Source: Hamiltosporidium tvaerminnensis
Lineage: Eukaryota; Microsporidia; Dubosqiidae
NCBI GenBank assembly: GCA_022605425.2
Contig: CM061249.1
Span: forward strand, 744,001 to 808,000
Length of the DNA stretch: 64,000 nt
Direction: 5' to 3'
Below the pieces are notes generated by a model. It was not told the origin of the DNA and made no database searches. It saw only the letters and a list, made by a program, of their open reading frames with translations. Made by a program: the position numbers and the translations under genes. This document shows positions 11,121 through 22,375 of this stretch, piece after piece (the first letter of the stretch is position 1; each line of letters opens with the position of its first letter).

Positions 11121-14100
11121 ATGGGTAGAAAGAAAAATGTTAGCAGCGAAATATCGAAAAATACCAAAATAAAGGCTGCAAACGACGCTGATGAAGTGAA
11201 GAGTGATATTGAAGTACAAAAATGTAAGCTACACCCACCGGCGATCTCCCTACCTTCCTCCCTCTACACAACAATAACACCTCCACCACCAGGCCAAAAT
11301 GCTAACATGCAAGATAGTGGACTTAATACCTTACCTTCGCCTAATAAACCACTTCCCTCTTCGGTTGAAGTCTTTGCGTGCGAGCCATTGTACGAAATGA
11401 CAAACCCCTGTACTCTGGCTATTTCTAAAGGTAACAGGTTATTGGCATTTTAGACAATACTCGATTCAGTGACATTCGACTCAAAGGAATCGCCTCAAAT
11501 TGTTTTTTTTGCAGTACAGACAAGGTTTGAAAGAATGCCAAGAAATGGCTGGACAGAGCTTCACAGGTACTATAATGAGAAATTCGGCTGCACTGAAACT
11601 CTCGAAGTGTTAAAAAAATTGGCACAAAGTGAGATGAGAAATGAAGTAAAATCAGAAGAGAATGGAGAGCGACGTAGAATCGCCACTTGTCTCGCTGATA
11701 CATGCACTTGACCGACACCACGGAGTACATAAACCTGAGAGATAAATTCTTGAGTAAAATCAAAGAAATCTCGATGAAGGAAATTGGAAAAGTGGTGGTC
11801 CGAACTAGAAAACATCCAAATGAATTGGTTGATAGTAAAGTTCTGGATCTCATTAATCGAGTAGTCGGTGAATATGCAGGAGCTCATGTACCTGAGTCAA
11901 TTACGGAAGCTGCGTATATCATGCAAGCTGCGCAGATATGTTATGACGAGGCAACACGTAAAGAGAAGCCTAGATTCGCTTGGAAGAAAAACATAGAAAG
12001 TAAAATTTCTAAGTTAGTACTTTCCAAAGATCTTCTCGAGAAGGCTCGTAAGCAGGAAATGCTCTCCACTTCGGAAACGAAGAGCCTTAAGAAAATCATG
12101 CGAGAGTTTAATTTAAACTTGAGCAGTGTGACTGATCTTTCTGAGGCTTTAGTTAAGAAGAATAAGTCTTTGAATGTGTACGAGGAAAAAATTACGATGC
12201 ATGAAAGTAGGAAGCAATTCCGAAAAGAGAATCGTATGTTTGAGCTTTTCCGAGGTCGATTTTATCGTGGGTTATCTGAGCGTGTGGAATCCGAGCATGT
12301 GGTTAGCCGTGATGAAATTGTGAGTTTTTGGTCTACAATGTGGAACAAAAATAATGACACAGTCACGTACGATGATTATTTGATTCCATTTGTATCAGAT
12401 AATCATCCGACCACGTTTCCTTCACTTGATGAATTTGTAAATATCATTAATTGGCTTACCGATTGGAAAGCTGCTGGAATTGATGGTATTTACAATTTTT
12501 TCATTAAGAAACTTACAACTCTTCACAAATATCTTTATGATATTGTGAAAGTTATATGTTTAGAAGGAACACCTCAAGCTGATTGGTTTTACAGCGGGCT
12601 TACGTATTTGATACCGAAAGGAATTCCACAAAGAGGCTCTGACTACAGGCCAATCACTTGTATGTCCAACCTCTATAAGTTAACGACAAAGTGTGTAACG
12701 AAAGTCGTTCAAAATGAAGTGGAAAGGCGAGGGTTGCTTGCAGAGAACCAACTAGGGGCGGTAAGAGGTGTGCAGGGAGCGAAAGAGCAGGCTCTACTGA
12801 ATATTGCCTTAAATAAAGAGTATGGAAATAATCTTAAGGCAACATGGATTGATGTTAAAAAAGCTTATGATTCAATAGATAAGGCTTATTTAACTCAATA
12901 CATTGAAAACCTTAATTTACCTGATTAGATCCTGAAATTTATTAAGGTAATTATATCAAAATGGAAAATTGATATATCAGTAGGGCCTGAAAAAATCATG
13001 AGCAAGAAGATTGAGAGAGGCTTCCTCAAAGAGATAGTTTGTCACCTTTGTTATTTGTTTTGTGTATGGATCCATTAAGCCGAAAGCTTAATGAAAAATA
13101 CACAAAAGTCACAGTACAAACAGATTCAGAATCCTATTCTACTAATCATCTCTTGTTTATTGATGATCTTAAGGCCTTGCTAAAGACAGTTCGACATTGA
13201 GTGCTATGACAGACGAGGCAAAGAAATTTTTAGAGGTGATTGGCTTAGAGATTAACAAAGAGAAGTCAGCCACAAATGATACGTGTTGTGAAGATACTGC
13301 TACTCTTCTAGAAGGTGTTAGTGTTTACAAATATTTAGGAATAATAGAAGATAGCAGAGGAATCCCAACACGTAGCTCATTTGAAGAAGTACAGAGTAAA
13401 CTTATATCAAGAGTTGAAAGACTTTGTCACACTAGATTAAACGCAAAAAATTTATTTTCTGCAATTAATCAACATGCGATATCGTTAATACACTACCACA
13501 TAGGAGTACTTCGACTGGAACCGGCTGACTTCTCTAAGTTAGATGATGCAGTGCGTGCGGTGTTGGTGAAGAATAAGATACATCTCCGCCCAGGATGTAA
13601 AGAGCGTTTATACCTTCCTAGAACAGAACTTGGAAGAGGCCTACATAGTGTTGAGTTGCGAAGCGAAAATATGCTTCTGCAACTCTTGGATTGTCTGGAA
13701 AAAAGTAAAGAAATATCAACTAGACGAGCCGTAATCCTCAAGGTGGAGAATAATAATAAAACCCATCTTGCACTAATAAAAGGCTTCTTAAAAGTAAAGT
13801 ACAGGTTGGTAGAAGAAGTCACTAAGAAAGGTTTAGAAGAAGCTCAACTTGCAAAACTATATAACGAAATAGAAAAACGAAAACTCCATTCAAAGTTATA
13901 TAATGCAAGAAAAAATGAGCTTGTGAGTGTTAGTGACTCTTCAAGATGGCTAAAGAGAGGAAATATTAGGCCACGAAATGAAGCTGTGTTCTGCTATATC
14001 TAGGATAGAAATGTATTCTGGGGAGCAGATGGTGTGTGTCAACAATGCGGGAAGTCTGGTAAGACTGTAGATCATCTAGCAACTAAATGTGAAAAAATGC

Positions 14101-14561
14101 TAGGCCATGATTATACTAGACTGCATAATGAAGTGGTTAGATGCCTACATCTTCTTCTTCTAAATAGATATAAGTTTAAGTCCTCAAAACGAATAAGGAG
14201 CCACTCAGTTCATGAAATTCTTGATAATGAGTATGCAGAGATAAGAGTGGACACCAGAATTAAAACTGATGTTAAAATTCGGAATAACAGACCGGACATA
14301 TTTATTTTAGATAAGAAGAAGAATAAGATAACGCTCATTGAAGTAGGAATCACTTCCCAAGATTCACTTCAAATAGTTAAAACTGAAAAACTTAGGAAAT
14401 ATGACCTGCTAGCCAATGAGTTGGGTCTTATTTATAGGTGTAGTGTGGAGATAATCCCTTACGTGATGACCTGGGACGGTATTGTAACAAAATACCATAA
14501 ATCTCATCTTAAAAGACTAGAAATACCCATGAATGCTCTAAATTCAGTCTATAGTACTTAA
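11121..14561 (+). pseudogene. R2-like non-LTR retrotransposon polyprotein, inactivated
   Basis: Reverse transcriptase plus restriction-like endonuclease of the R2 type. Order: N-terminal region without a clear zinc finger (11121-11700); RT core (YRPITCMSNLYKL near 12640; WIDVKKAYDSID near 12848; a degenerate QRDSLSPLLF near 13035 for the usual QGD; FIDDLK near 13160); a CCHC knuckle CQQCGKSGKTVDHLATKC (14037-14090); and a PD-(D/E)xK-like endonuclease (RPDIFILDKK...TLIEVGI, 14290-14350). Lesions: TAG at 11451, 12926 (family W) and 14001; frame changes near 11700, 13028 and 13172. Base composition is clearly richer in G+C than the flanks, consistent with a transferred or transposed origin. It inserted just upstream of the helicase leader repeats. 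Confidence 0.88.
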
Positions 14562-14562
14562 G

Positions 14563-14868
14563 AAGACGGTCGAAACAATTTCCTTCGATCGACGAAGAGG
14601 ACTTGAGTCAGGACTAAATTCCGAAGAAAGCTGGGAGAGAGCGTCAATGGGTGTTATTCTGAGATCAGAGATGCATGAGGAACCAATACCCCCTTTAAAA
14701 GAAGCGAAAACAGAGGAAGATGGTGCAAAAAATTTACAACCAAAAAATAAAGCACCCCTTATTTCATAAGGAGGAACCACTTTAGAGGAACCGACCAATA
14801 ACATAAATGAAGAGTCGGATTTGGTAGAAGAGACAAAAGTGGTTAAAGAGGTAGAAGAAAACATATAA
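14563..14868 (+). pseudogene. Acidic downstream reading frame of the R2-like element
   Basis: Directly after the endonuclease stop, frame +1 reads a plausible coding stretch (KTVETISFDRRRGLES, then SWERASMGVILRSEMH, PIPPLKEAKTEEDGAK, and after one TAA a tail ending VVKEVEENI). It is Glu/Lys-rich and of the same base composition as the polyprotein. It is either the displaced C-terminus of the polyprotein or a small separate ORF. A diverged copy at 22376-22560 shows that this 3' end travelled with the element. Confidence 0.5.
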
Positions 14869-14999
14869 AAAATGTTAAAAATATTTTAACCCAGAATTTT
14901 ATTAAATATTGTATTAAGGGAGTATTTTTAAGACTTTTATTTTTAATTTGTATAAAAAAATAATTTTGGAATGAAGGGTTGTTTGAAGAGCACAGAGAA

Positions 15000-15180
15000 A
15001 AAAAGATATATGTTTCTTCTTTAATTAGAAGAAGTTTGATATGAAAGGATTTATTGATCTTTAATACCGAGAGGTACAAGAGGAATGGAATAAGTAAGTA
15101 ACTAGAGAGGAGTTGTTAGCTAATGAGTTAGGTCTTATTTATAAATGTAATATTTGATATCTTATAACTTGGTTTATAAG
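15000..15180 (+). repeat. R2-like endonuclease fragment
   Basis: Around 15108-15160 the sequence reads ELLANELGLIYKCN, matching LLANELGLIYRC of the endonuclease at 14408-14440. It is preceded by a short segment around AATACCGAGAGG that recurs on the other strand near 45052-45097. Too short and broken to code. Confidence 0.6.
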
Positions 15181-15399
15181 TTTAATTTTTAGAAATGTAT
15201 TTTAGAAGTGCCTATGTATTATCATAAATGTAAATGTATATCTAGTTATTAGAGTATATAAAGAGAATCTTAAAACCAATTTATATTTAATTAGGGATTT
15301 GTGTAAAGATAATATTATTTCTTTTTATTTGTGAAGAGAATAAAATTTAGAGGAAGTGTTTTCATTAACAGATGGGTTATAGGGAATAGAGAATCGTTT

Positions 15400-15512
15400 A
15401 CTACCCATATCTCTAATACACATAAAATCCTAATAACCATATATCTCTAATACACATACATCTCTAATACATCTATATCTCTAATACACATACATCTCTA
15501 ATACACATACAT
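15400..15512. repeat. 17-bp tandem repeat (ATCTCTAATACACATAC)
   Basis: About six imperfect units of ATCTCTAATACACATAC. No coding content. Confidence 0.8.
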
Positions 15513-15959
15513 TATATGGAAAGAAAATAGTAATCAAGCAAATATAAAAAATTTTAAACTTCTAATTTAAGAGAAAAGGCGAACTAAGTTAAAGAATCGG
15601 TTTAAAATGAAATAAAATTATAATCTAAATAATATTGAATGGAAGTTGTTGGATTCACAGATTACAAAATATATCATTTGTATAATTGGGTGAGGTTTAG
15701 CTACACACCTATAGATGTATAATTGGTTGGGGAAATGTAAAAAATCGATTTTCTATGCTTTGATTAAGAATATTACTTTTTTGATTTGTTCATAAATAAG
15801 TCTTATCGACTAAAAAAATGTGTAAAATAGAAACACTTAAACATGTCTGGTGTATCAAAAGAAATATTTGTACTCAATATTGGTAAAAATACATTTTAGT
15901 TTATAGTATTTCATTATAAAATAAGTGATAAAATGTTCTTTTACTTCTTTAAAGTTTTC
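15513..15959. other. AT-rich spacer, no gene seen
   Basis: Only short random ORFs. A slightly less AT-rich patch near 15640-15740 is unidentified. Confidence 0.5.
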
Positions 15960-16340
15960 ATTTTTAAGTTAAGGATAAATTTGCTTTGGTTTTCTTTGAT
16001 GTTTTTTTCTAGACGTAAAGAACTGTACAGCTGGATTAAAGTTTTTTTTGGTCTTTTCACCGAGTCTTTGATTTAAATCTTGAATATTAATTAAATTAAA
16101 AATATTTTGTATAATCTCATGAAATTTTATACTTTTATTCAAAAGATTTTTAATTGAAATAATTAAGAATTTATACAACTAAGTAAGTAATTAATGTAGC
16201 ATATCTTTAATTAAGAGCTTCTCATACATACTAAGGGGAAATAAGAAAAACAGAGCAAAAATAGGTGCTCAACTGAACAGAATAAATAGAAAGTGCTTAG
16301 AAATAAAGCAATTAGATCAGATGAGGATAAGTATGCAGAT
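15960..16340 (+). repeat. Fragment of the dispersed repeat also at 21365 and 29050
   Basis: The stretch near 16130-16190 (CAAAAGATTTTTAATTG, AATTAAGAATTTATACAA) and a later CAGAGCAAAAATAGGTG segment correspond, in order, to the copies at 21820-21980 (+) and 29690-29740 (-). It is strongly diverged and carries no ORF. Confidence 0.45.
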
Positions 16341-16987
16341 TAAAATATGTATAGGTGCTTGTTAGATAATTAGACAATAGAAGAACATAATTCAAATATA
16401 ATTGATCAACAAAATATACTAGTAAACAGTGCAGATATGGTTTCAAGAGACCAAGTTAAAATATTCAATAATTCTAGAACATTTAATGAAATTTAAGAAA
16501 CTAAATATTTTGTTTTTCTTATTTAAATTTAAAACAAAGTTGTTTTCCACCAACTTAAAAGCTAGTTTTCCAATAAACATAAAATTAAGCTTAAAGTTTA
16601 ATTTGAATTTTAAATAAATATCTGATAAAAATAAAGTATACAAAAATAAATTTTACTTAATTTACAAATAAATGAAAAAAGCAATTGTCTTACAAAATCA
16701 TATCAATAAATTTATTTTAAATTATTTGTTAATAATATCATATTTTTAACAAAGCAAGATGTTTCCTTTTAACCCAAAACAATCCTAGGAACATATTAAT
16801 AGATATTAAAAACATACTGCTAAGTACATATTTTATTTGTTATGTTGCAGTATATTATATTTTAAACATTAATATAAGAGTATTTACTTATAAAGTTTCT
16901 TTTGGTTTGACAATCTTAATTTATCAGTGTGATAAAGTTAGTTTTTAAGTTATCAAATATTGTTTTTATTGACTATAAAATATCGAT
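16341..16987. other. AT-rich spacer, no gene seen
   Basis: No supported gene. The short ORFs at 16429-16643 overlap on both strands and have low-complexity composition. Confidence 0.55.
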
Positions 16988-18779
16988 ATGAAAATCGCAA
17001 AGATAATGGAAGAAGACAGAAGATCAGTAGAAGAAATAAATGGATATAAAAATAATGAAAAATACAATTTAACGTCATTTAATTGTGATAATAATAGAAT
17101 AGATATGAGCAGAACATATTATTCTAGTATAAGAGAAAAATATAAGCACATATACAAGATTATATTATTGGTTGTTATTTTAGTGTTTGTTTCAATTTTT
17201 ACATCAATATATATAATATCTTTGTGGCATATTAATAAAGATATAGAAAAATTTTCTAGTAATATAGAAAATGCAAAAAAAGATTCGGTTTTTTTGTATT
17301 TAAGAAGTAATCTTAGTAATATTTTACAAAAAAAATTTTATTTATTGAATTAAACAAAGATATTAAATTAAAAAGAAATATATTTTATAGAGATACTGTA
17401 TCTTCGAATAAAGAAATATTGAACAAAGACATTCTTAAGTGCTCTAACTTTTTATATTTGAATCTATCAATATTAAAAGAGAAAATAGAATTAAGTTTTT
17501 TTTCGAAAATTGGGTTTTACTTTAAAAAGAAGAATTCATTTACACTTTTTATAAATTTAACCGAACATATTATTAAGAGATTTAAAGATACACAAAATGA
17601 AAGTAAAAAAGAAACCATAACAGATAAAAATACTGGTAAGACTAAAAAATTTGGGAAAGAAAATAAAGAAAAAAACACGAATCGAAATGAAGGAAATGCT
17701 AATATAAAAACCAGATCTGATGTTTCTAATGAAGAAAACCCTGAAACCAATGGGATGAATAAAACATTTTCAGAACAACTATACATCGACATTATAAACC
17801 AAAAAACTATATATTTATCTTTCCTAAGTATTAACGATTCGAATAATCGAAGACATCAAGATAAATGTGTATTTAGTGACTATGATTGTAAATATTCTAT
17901 TGTTGACATTCTTGCATATATAGAGTATATAAGTAGCTGCAATACAGAAATTTATGATAAAATAAAAAATAGTCTAAGAAAATATAAATCAACAGATCAT
18001 TATGATAATACTAATAGACATAAGAACAGGCTTCAATATTTTATAAAAGATAATAAGGAAGGTATTAATAAAAAGAGTGACCTAGGAAATACTAGTTCTG
18101 AAGAAGAAACGAGTGAAAAAGAAACTATAGATGACAATAGGGAAATGAAAGAAAAAATAGAAGAGAAGAATAGAAGCGCTAAAAAAAATATAGATGACAA
18201 TAGGGCAGTGAAAGAAAAAATAGAAGTGAAGAATAGAAGAGCTAAAAAAAATATAGGTGACAATAGGGCAGTGAATGAAAAGAGAAATATGGAAGATAAA
18301 AAAGACACACGGAACAAGAGGAAGATAAGAGTCGTGACAGGAATGAAATACAGGCGGAATATTGGAAATATAAAAGATCGGCGAAATATAAAAGACAAAA
18401 AAAGGAAAGCAATGTTAAAGGCACGAAAGACAGCAGAAACATACGAAGTTTGAAAAATAAAAAAATACAGAGAACGATGAAAAACAGGAGAAATAGAAAG
18501 AACGATCGAGCGTATAAAAAGAAGAATATTAAAAATACAAGAAACATAATAGACATAGGTAGTAATAATGACAAAAATGTCAATGATTGCAATTCTAATG
18601 CCTATAAAAATAAATATGAGAAGAGTGATTTACAAAATATGATTGAAAATTTCAATAATGAAAATACCTATGCGTTATATCCAGAGACAGTAGCAAATCT
18701 TAAGGTCTTAAAAGAGGTTCGAGAGGCATTTTTTCAAATACATAAAAAATTTAAAAAAATTTATTCCAATTATAGTTAA
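16988..18779 (+). pseudogene. Membrane-anchored protein, paralogue of the 24842-26848 gene, frameshifted
   Basis: Function unknown. The first part (ATG 16988) has a cytosolic N-terminus and one transmembrane segment (about residues 58-79, KIILLVVILVFVSIFTSIY). The frame breaks at an A8 run near 17328-17335; the +1 frame is open straight on (ILFIELNKDIKLKRN) to 18453. A second change near 18440-18460 leads to a Lys/Asn-rich end at 18779. The conserved middle domain matches the paralogue: KIGFYFKKKNSFTLFINLT against KIGLFLKRKNQFRSYLKLT, and LYIDIINQKTIYLS...AYIEYISSC against CYIEVKDDKKILVS...AFVFYTSC. The tail differs entirely: acidic/basic repeats (MKEKIEEKNRSAKKNI, VKEKIEVKNRRAKKNI). It may be a real pseudogene or a homopolymer sequencing error; the rest of the frame is well kept. 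Confidence 0.7.
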
Positions 18780-18805
18780 CAATCTCACCAAAATGAAGAT
18801 CAAGA

Positions 18806-18925
18806 ACTAAAAATTGCTTTTTCGAAGAACTAGATTTTTAATAAATTTTTAAGTGTTACAAATAAAATTCACAATTCTACAATAAATTTATGGTGAAATC
18901 TAGTTCTTCGAAAGAGCAATTTTTA
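18806..18925. repeat. Near-perfect inverted repeat (hairpin)
   Basis: The arm at 18806-18837 (TTGCTTTTTCGAAGAACTAG) is the inverse of the arm at 18894-18925 (CTAGTTCTTCGAAAGAGCAA) with one or two mismatches over about 28 bp, around a loop of about 55 bp. It could be a transcription-end hairpin, a very short inverted-repeat element, or a palindromic scar. Confidence 0.75.
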
Positions 18926-19253
18926 AAAATTTAAACTGATTCGAAATGCTAAAGATCTAAATAATACTTTGAACTCTCAAAAAAATATAAAAACATTGAA
19001 TAAATGTATTAAAGTGAAATATATTTTGTCTATATTTAATGGTAAATTATAAAATTCCATATACTGATTAAAATTAAACAAATTTTTGTTCTAATAATTG
19101 CTTATCGAATAATATTCTTATTTTTAAAATGATAATTAGTTATCTAAGCGTTATTTTCAAATATAATATTATTAATAATAAGTTTCCATTCCAATAATTA
19201 AAAAAATCCGTAAAACTAAGTATAAATAAAAAAAGCCAAATATTTTAAAAATA
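18926..19253. other. AT-rich spacer, no gene seen
   Basis: Nothing recognisable between the hairpin and the convergent end of the PX gene. Confidence 0.6.
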
Positions 19254-19628
19254 TTATTTTATTTTATACTCAGAGTTTGTAATAAACTCTACAAAACACT
19301 TTGCCCATTTTTCGTTAAAATTTTTCTTTTCAAAAAACAGCTCTCCCAAATACTTAATATAAGCATTTAACATATAATGTCTTTCCTGTACAACATTATA
19401 ATTTAATCTATTTAAGCATTTACTAGGAAATTGTGGTAAGGCAGGAATATCTTTTTTCATTTTATAATGAAGTGCTCTGAATTCCGAGTACCTTCTTAAT
19501 ACTCTAGAATGGCACTTTTCAAAATGGTCACTATTTGTTATACAAACAATTTCATAAACCGTACAATTCTTTTCTGGCAAATAAATATGCTTTTGAATTG
19601 ATATTTCAAAAATATCGCTATTCGTCAT
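19254..19628 (-). CDS. PX-domain phosphoinositide-binding protein (sorting-nexin-like)
   Basis: A 124-aa protein that is almost only a PX domain. Seen: RRYSEF (residues 45-50), the PX signature that places Arg/Tyr at the PI3P pocket; the Pro-rich loop IPALPQFPSK (61-70); and ERHYMLNAYIKYLGELF (82-98), with the Arg expected for phosphate contact. Small stand-alone PX proteins such as Snx3/Grd19 work in endosome-to-Golgi recycling. That role is inferred here, and Vam7- or bud-type PX proteins cannot be excluded. The start is the ATG at 19628; ten open codons upstream begin with TTG and are probably leader. It is convergent with the frameshifted membrane protein gene and followed by the COG3-like gene on the same strand, about 525 bp away. 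Confidence 0.82.
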   Translation of the reverse strand: MTNSDIFEISIQKHIYLPEKNCTVYEIVCITNSDHFEKCHSRVLRRYSEFRALHYKMKKDIPALPQFPSKCLNRLNYNVVQERHYMLNAYIKYLGELFFEKKNFNEKWAKCFVEFITNSEYKIK

Positions 19629-20153
19629 TTGATATTCTATATACCAAAGCAGAAACAAATTTATATAAAAATTTACATTGTAAAACGAAATTGAAACTTC
19701 TCTAATGAAAAGTAAAACGATGTTTCAAACAAATTGAATTCATCAATATGAACACAAAAACATAATAATAATTTGATAAACAGATAAAACAAGAAGTTGA
19801 ATTATATCATTTAGAGTAGAATATAAATAATTTATATTAATCAATCATATTAGTCATAAAATTTTTTTATTGGTTAAATATGAATACTCCTTAATGTTTA
19901 ATTTACCGGTTATTTTTTCTAGTTAATTTTAAATTGGTTTGAGTTAAATTACTATTCTTAAATTTTCTTTAAATGAAAAATATTATATCTTTTAATAAAC
20001 GGTTCAAATGTTTATTATTTTATATATCATCAGTGGAATAATCTTATAGTAGCTTAAAAAAAATATTTTTTTAAAATATTTATATTTAAATATATCTCAT
20101 AGAATAATCTCAACCTTTGATAAAAAAATTTTATTTTTAAAATATTTATTATT
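19629..20153. other. AT-rich spacer, no gene seen
   Basis: No ORF or RNA recognised. It would contain the PX promoter and the 3' end of the next gene. Confidence 0.55.
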
Positions 20154-21113
20154 TTATACTTCAAAAACAGAATCATTGATAGAATCTTCTTTTTGATCAA
20201 AAAGCTTATAAAATTTAGAAAGGGAGACATTAAATATGATTAAAGAATAATAATAACGTTCTATTTCTGACATTTCATCAATTTTAAATATCTCAGATTT
20301 AATTTTAGTATTTTTACTTTTTTGTATGGAAATTATTTCATTTTGGTTTTCTAAAATAAACTTTTCTAAAATTTCTTTATCTAAATTAGAAACGAAATCG
20401 CGTAAGACAGAAAACACAAAACACTCAAAAATATTTTGAGTAGCTTGATTGTCAGAATATAAATTTGTGTCCTCAATTGAATATAAATATTTTATAGTGT
20501 ATGGTAGTTCTTCTTCAAATATTTTATAATAAAGATAAAATTCTTCTTTAATAGTATGTTTAAGAAGAATGGCTATTTCTTCTCTAAAATATTGTATTTT
20601 TTCTTGACATTTAGTTTTTCTCATTCGTAAATATTTAAATTTGATTTTGTTGAGTTCTTCAAAGGTGAAATACGGAAATGTTTTTAAAATAAATTGGTTT
20701 TTGAAAAATGTGGTGGGTTTATGATGAATTACATCAAATATTGACTGTAAAGTATAATTTTTGAGTTCTGTATTGAGATTATTACACTTGGAAATATATT
20801 CTTCATCCTGCTGTTCAATAAAAAAATCATTGGCTGTTTTTATTTCTTCAAACAATGTTATTATTGTCTCAAAATTTATATTTTTAAATTTTTCTGTTTG
20901 ATTCTGTAAGAAATCAATAAAATCAAACGGTTTTATTTGGTCTTCAATAATTCTTAATTCCTCTTCAATTTTTTCTTTTTCTATAATTTTATTTTCTATT
21001 TCTTCGGAAATAGAATTAAATTTAGAAAGTTTTTGCTCACTTAATGCTAAATCTTCATACTCATTATATATTTCATCCACAGTTCTATCAAGCTCCTTTC
21101 TTAAAATTTTCAT
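20154..21113 (-). CDS. Probable COG complex subunit 3 (Sec34-like) tether protein
   Basis: A 319-aa helical protein without signal or membrane segment. Residues 20-70 form a coiled coil (LSEQKLSKFNSISEEI, IIEKEKIEEELRIIEDQ). It leads into IKPFDFIDFLQ (family: LxYFdeLd), then FETIITLFEEIKTANDFF and YISKCNNLNTELKNYTLQSIFDV. These match the order of COG3/Sec34 (FxpxLxrLDeCIxFl, YlxrfxqClsrAlxLi). COG3 acts in retrograde tethering at the Golgi; fungal Sec34 is about 800 aa, so this is a heavily shortened form. The resemblance is architectural and moderate; another helical tether (exocyst, GARP) is possible. The ATG at 21113 is divergent from tRNA-Thr, 77 bp away. Confidence 0.5.
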   Translation of the reverse strand: MKILRKELDRTVDEIYNEYEDLALSEQKLSKFNSISEEIENKIIEKEKIEEELRIIEDQIKPFDFIDFLQNQTEKFKNINFETIITLFEEIKTANDFFIEQQDEEYISKCNNLNTELKNYTLQSIFDVIHHKPTTFFKNQFILKTFPYFTFEELNKIKFKYLRMRKTKCQEKIQYFREEIAILLKHTIKEEFYLYYKIFEEELPYTIKYLYSIEDTNLYSDNQATQNIFECFVFSVLRDFVSNLDKEILEKFILENQNEIISIQKSKNTKIKSEIFKIDEMSEIERYYYSLIIFNVSLSKFYKLFDQKEDSINDSVFEV

Positions 21114-21189
21114 GGTACTTTAAAAAAACAATAATTACAAAAATCTTTTATGATGAAACATTCTTACATGACAGATTTAAAATTTACAA

Positions 21190-21262
21190 GCCGCATTAGC
21201 TCAGTTGGTAGAGCGCCAGTCTTGTAAACTGGAGGCCAGTGGTTCGAATCCGCTATGCGGCT
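21190..21262 (+). tRNA. tRNA-Thr (anticodon TGT)
   Basis: A complete cloverleaf without intron. Acceptor stem GCCGCAT pairs with ATGCGGC, D stem GCTC with GAGC, anticodon stem CCAGT with ACTGG around loop CTTGTAA (anticodon TGT), and T stem AGTGG with CCGCT around TTCGAAT. Box A (TAGCTCAGTTGG) and box B (GGTTCGAATCC) are intact. Discriminator T. Confidence 0.95.
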
Positions 21263-21267
21263 TTTTT
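21262..21267 (+). terminator. Pol III T-run terminator
   Basis: A run of six T starts at the tRNA 3' end, the usual RNA polymerase III stop. Confidence 0.8.
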
Positions 21268-21364
21268 AAAACATTAAATTTTGATGTAAACAATTAATTG
21301 TTTCACTTTTCTAAAACTAGTACTTCTATTTAGATGCATAAAAGATCATTTATTAATTTAGTTA

Positions 21365-22290
21365 TGTCCCGACGACGAAGACTCACTTCGAAATGTTTAA
21401 CTGGTTAAAAGAACATAAGACACCACTAAGAGTGTACCAATTAAAATACGTCGCTTTCTATTTGTCATAAATCTTATACAACCAATAATAGTGCGTAGGA
21501 CGTACATAAAACAATTAAAAAGATTCTATTAGTTAAAAAAAAATATTTGAAATAAACATTGTTAAAATTGTTCCCAGATTTTTTATTTATTAAGGATATC
21601 ATGAGAAATTTATTTTTTAATTTTTCTAACGTTTTCATTTTATAAAAAAATTACATCACTTGCTTGGGTTTTTTATAAGCAGTTTACGGTTGTATATAAA
21701 ATTGTATTATAAGATTGATGCTTTCCTACCATTTTTCTGTGTAATAAATTTATATTATCAATAATGATTGTATAAAAAAATTTTGCTTGATAGCTTCATG
21801 GAACTTTATCAAAATTAAATCAAAAGATTTTGATAAAAATGATTAAGAATTTATACAAAAAATAAATTAAATAATACATCATATAGTATAAAGAACAGTA
21901 TTTTCAGTAAAGAAACTTCTTCATCTGGAGAAATTTCTTCGCGTAAAAAAACAGAATTGAATAAAAATAGGTGGAAAGTGTACAGACTAAACATAAAATA
22001 AATTCCGAGCTGAAGCTCTGAAAAATTGAACTTAAATGAAAAAAGAGAAGAAGAATATGCTAATTGAAAAATATCCTAAATTTTATTGAGAAATGTATGA
22101 AGCCTACTAAAAATGTGATATGAAAGATTGAAAAATATAATAAAAGCAGATTAAGTGAGATTTAACATTTTTTTGTGTTTTTTTGGGAATTATGGCTTAA
22201 ATAATGAACTCCAATATTATTTTCGGGATTTTTTCTTATGAATGTAAAGGAAAGTTTATTTCTACGAGCTTAATATCTAGTTTTTAAATG
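21365..22290 (+). repeat. Dispersed ~0.9-kb repeat with eroded ORF (copy A)
   Basis: Collinear with the minus strand of 29050-30190. Both begin ATGTCCCGACGA, continue through (THFEMFNWLKEHK) and a shared AAGAATTTATACAA, CCGAGCTGAAGCTCT, and end near TTTCTACGAGCTTAATATCTAG. Stops break the frame here. The N-terminal piece could be the worn Zn-ribbon of an ISXO2-type transposase, but I cannot show that. No target duplication found. Confidence 0.65.
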
Positions 22291-22375
22291 AATAATCCGT
22301 TATCAATATTAAAATGTTTATATAACTCAAATAAATAAAATTCTAAAAAAATAAGTAATTTTTTAAAAAATTCAT

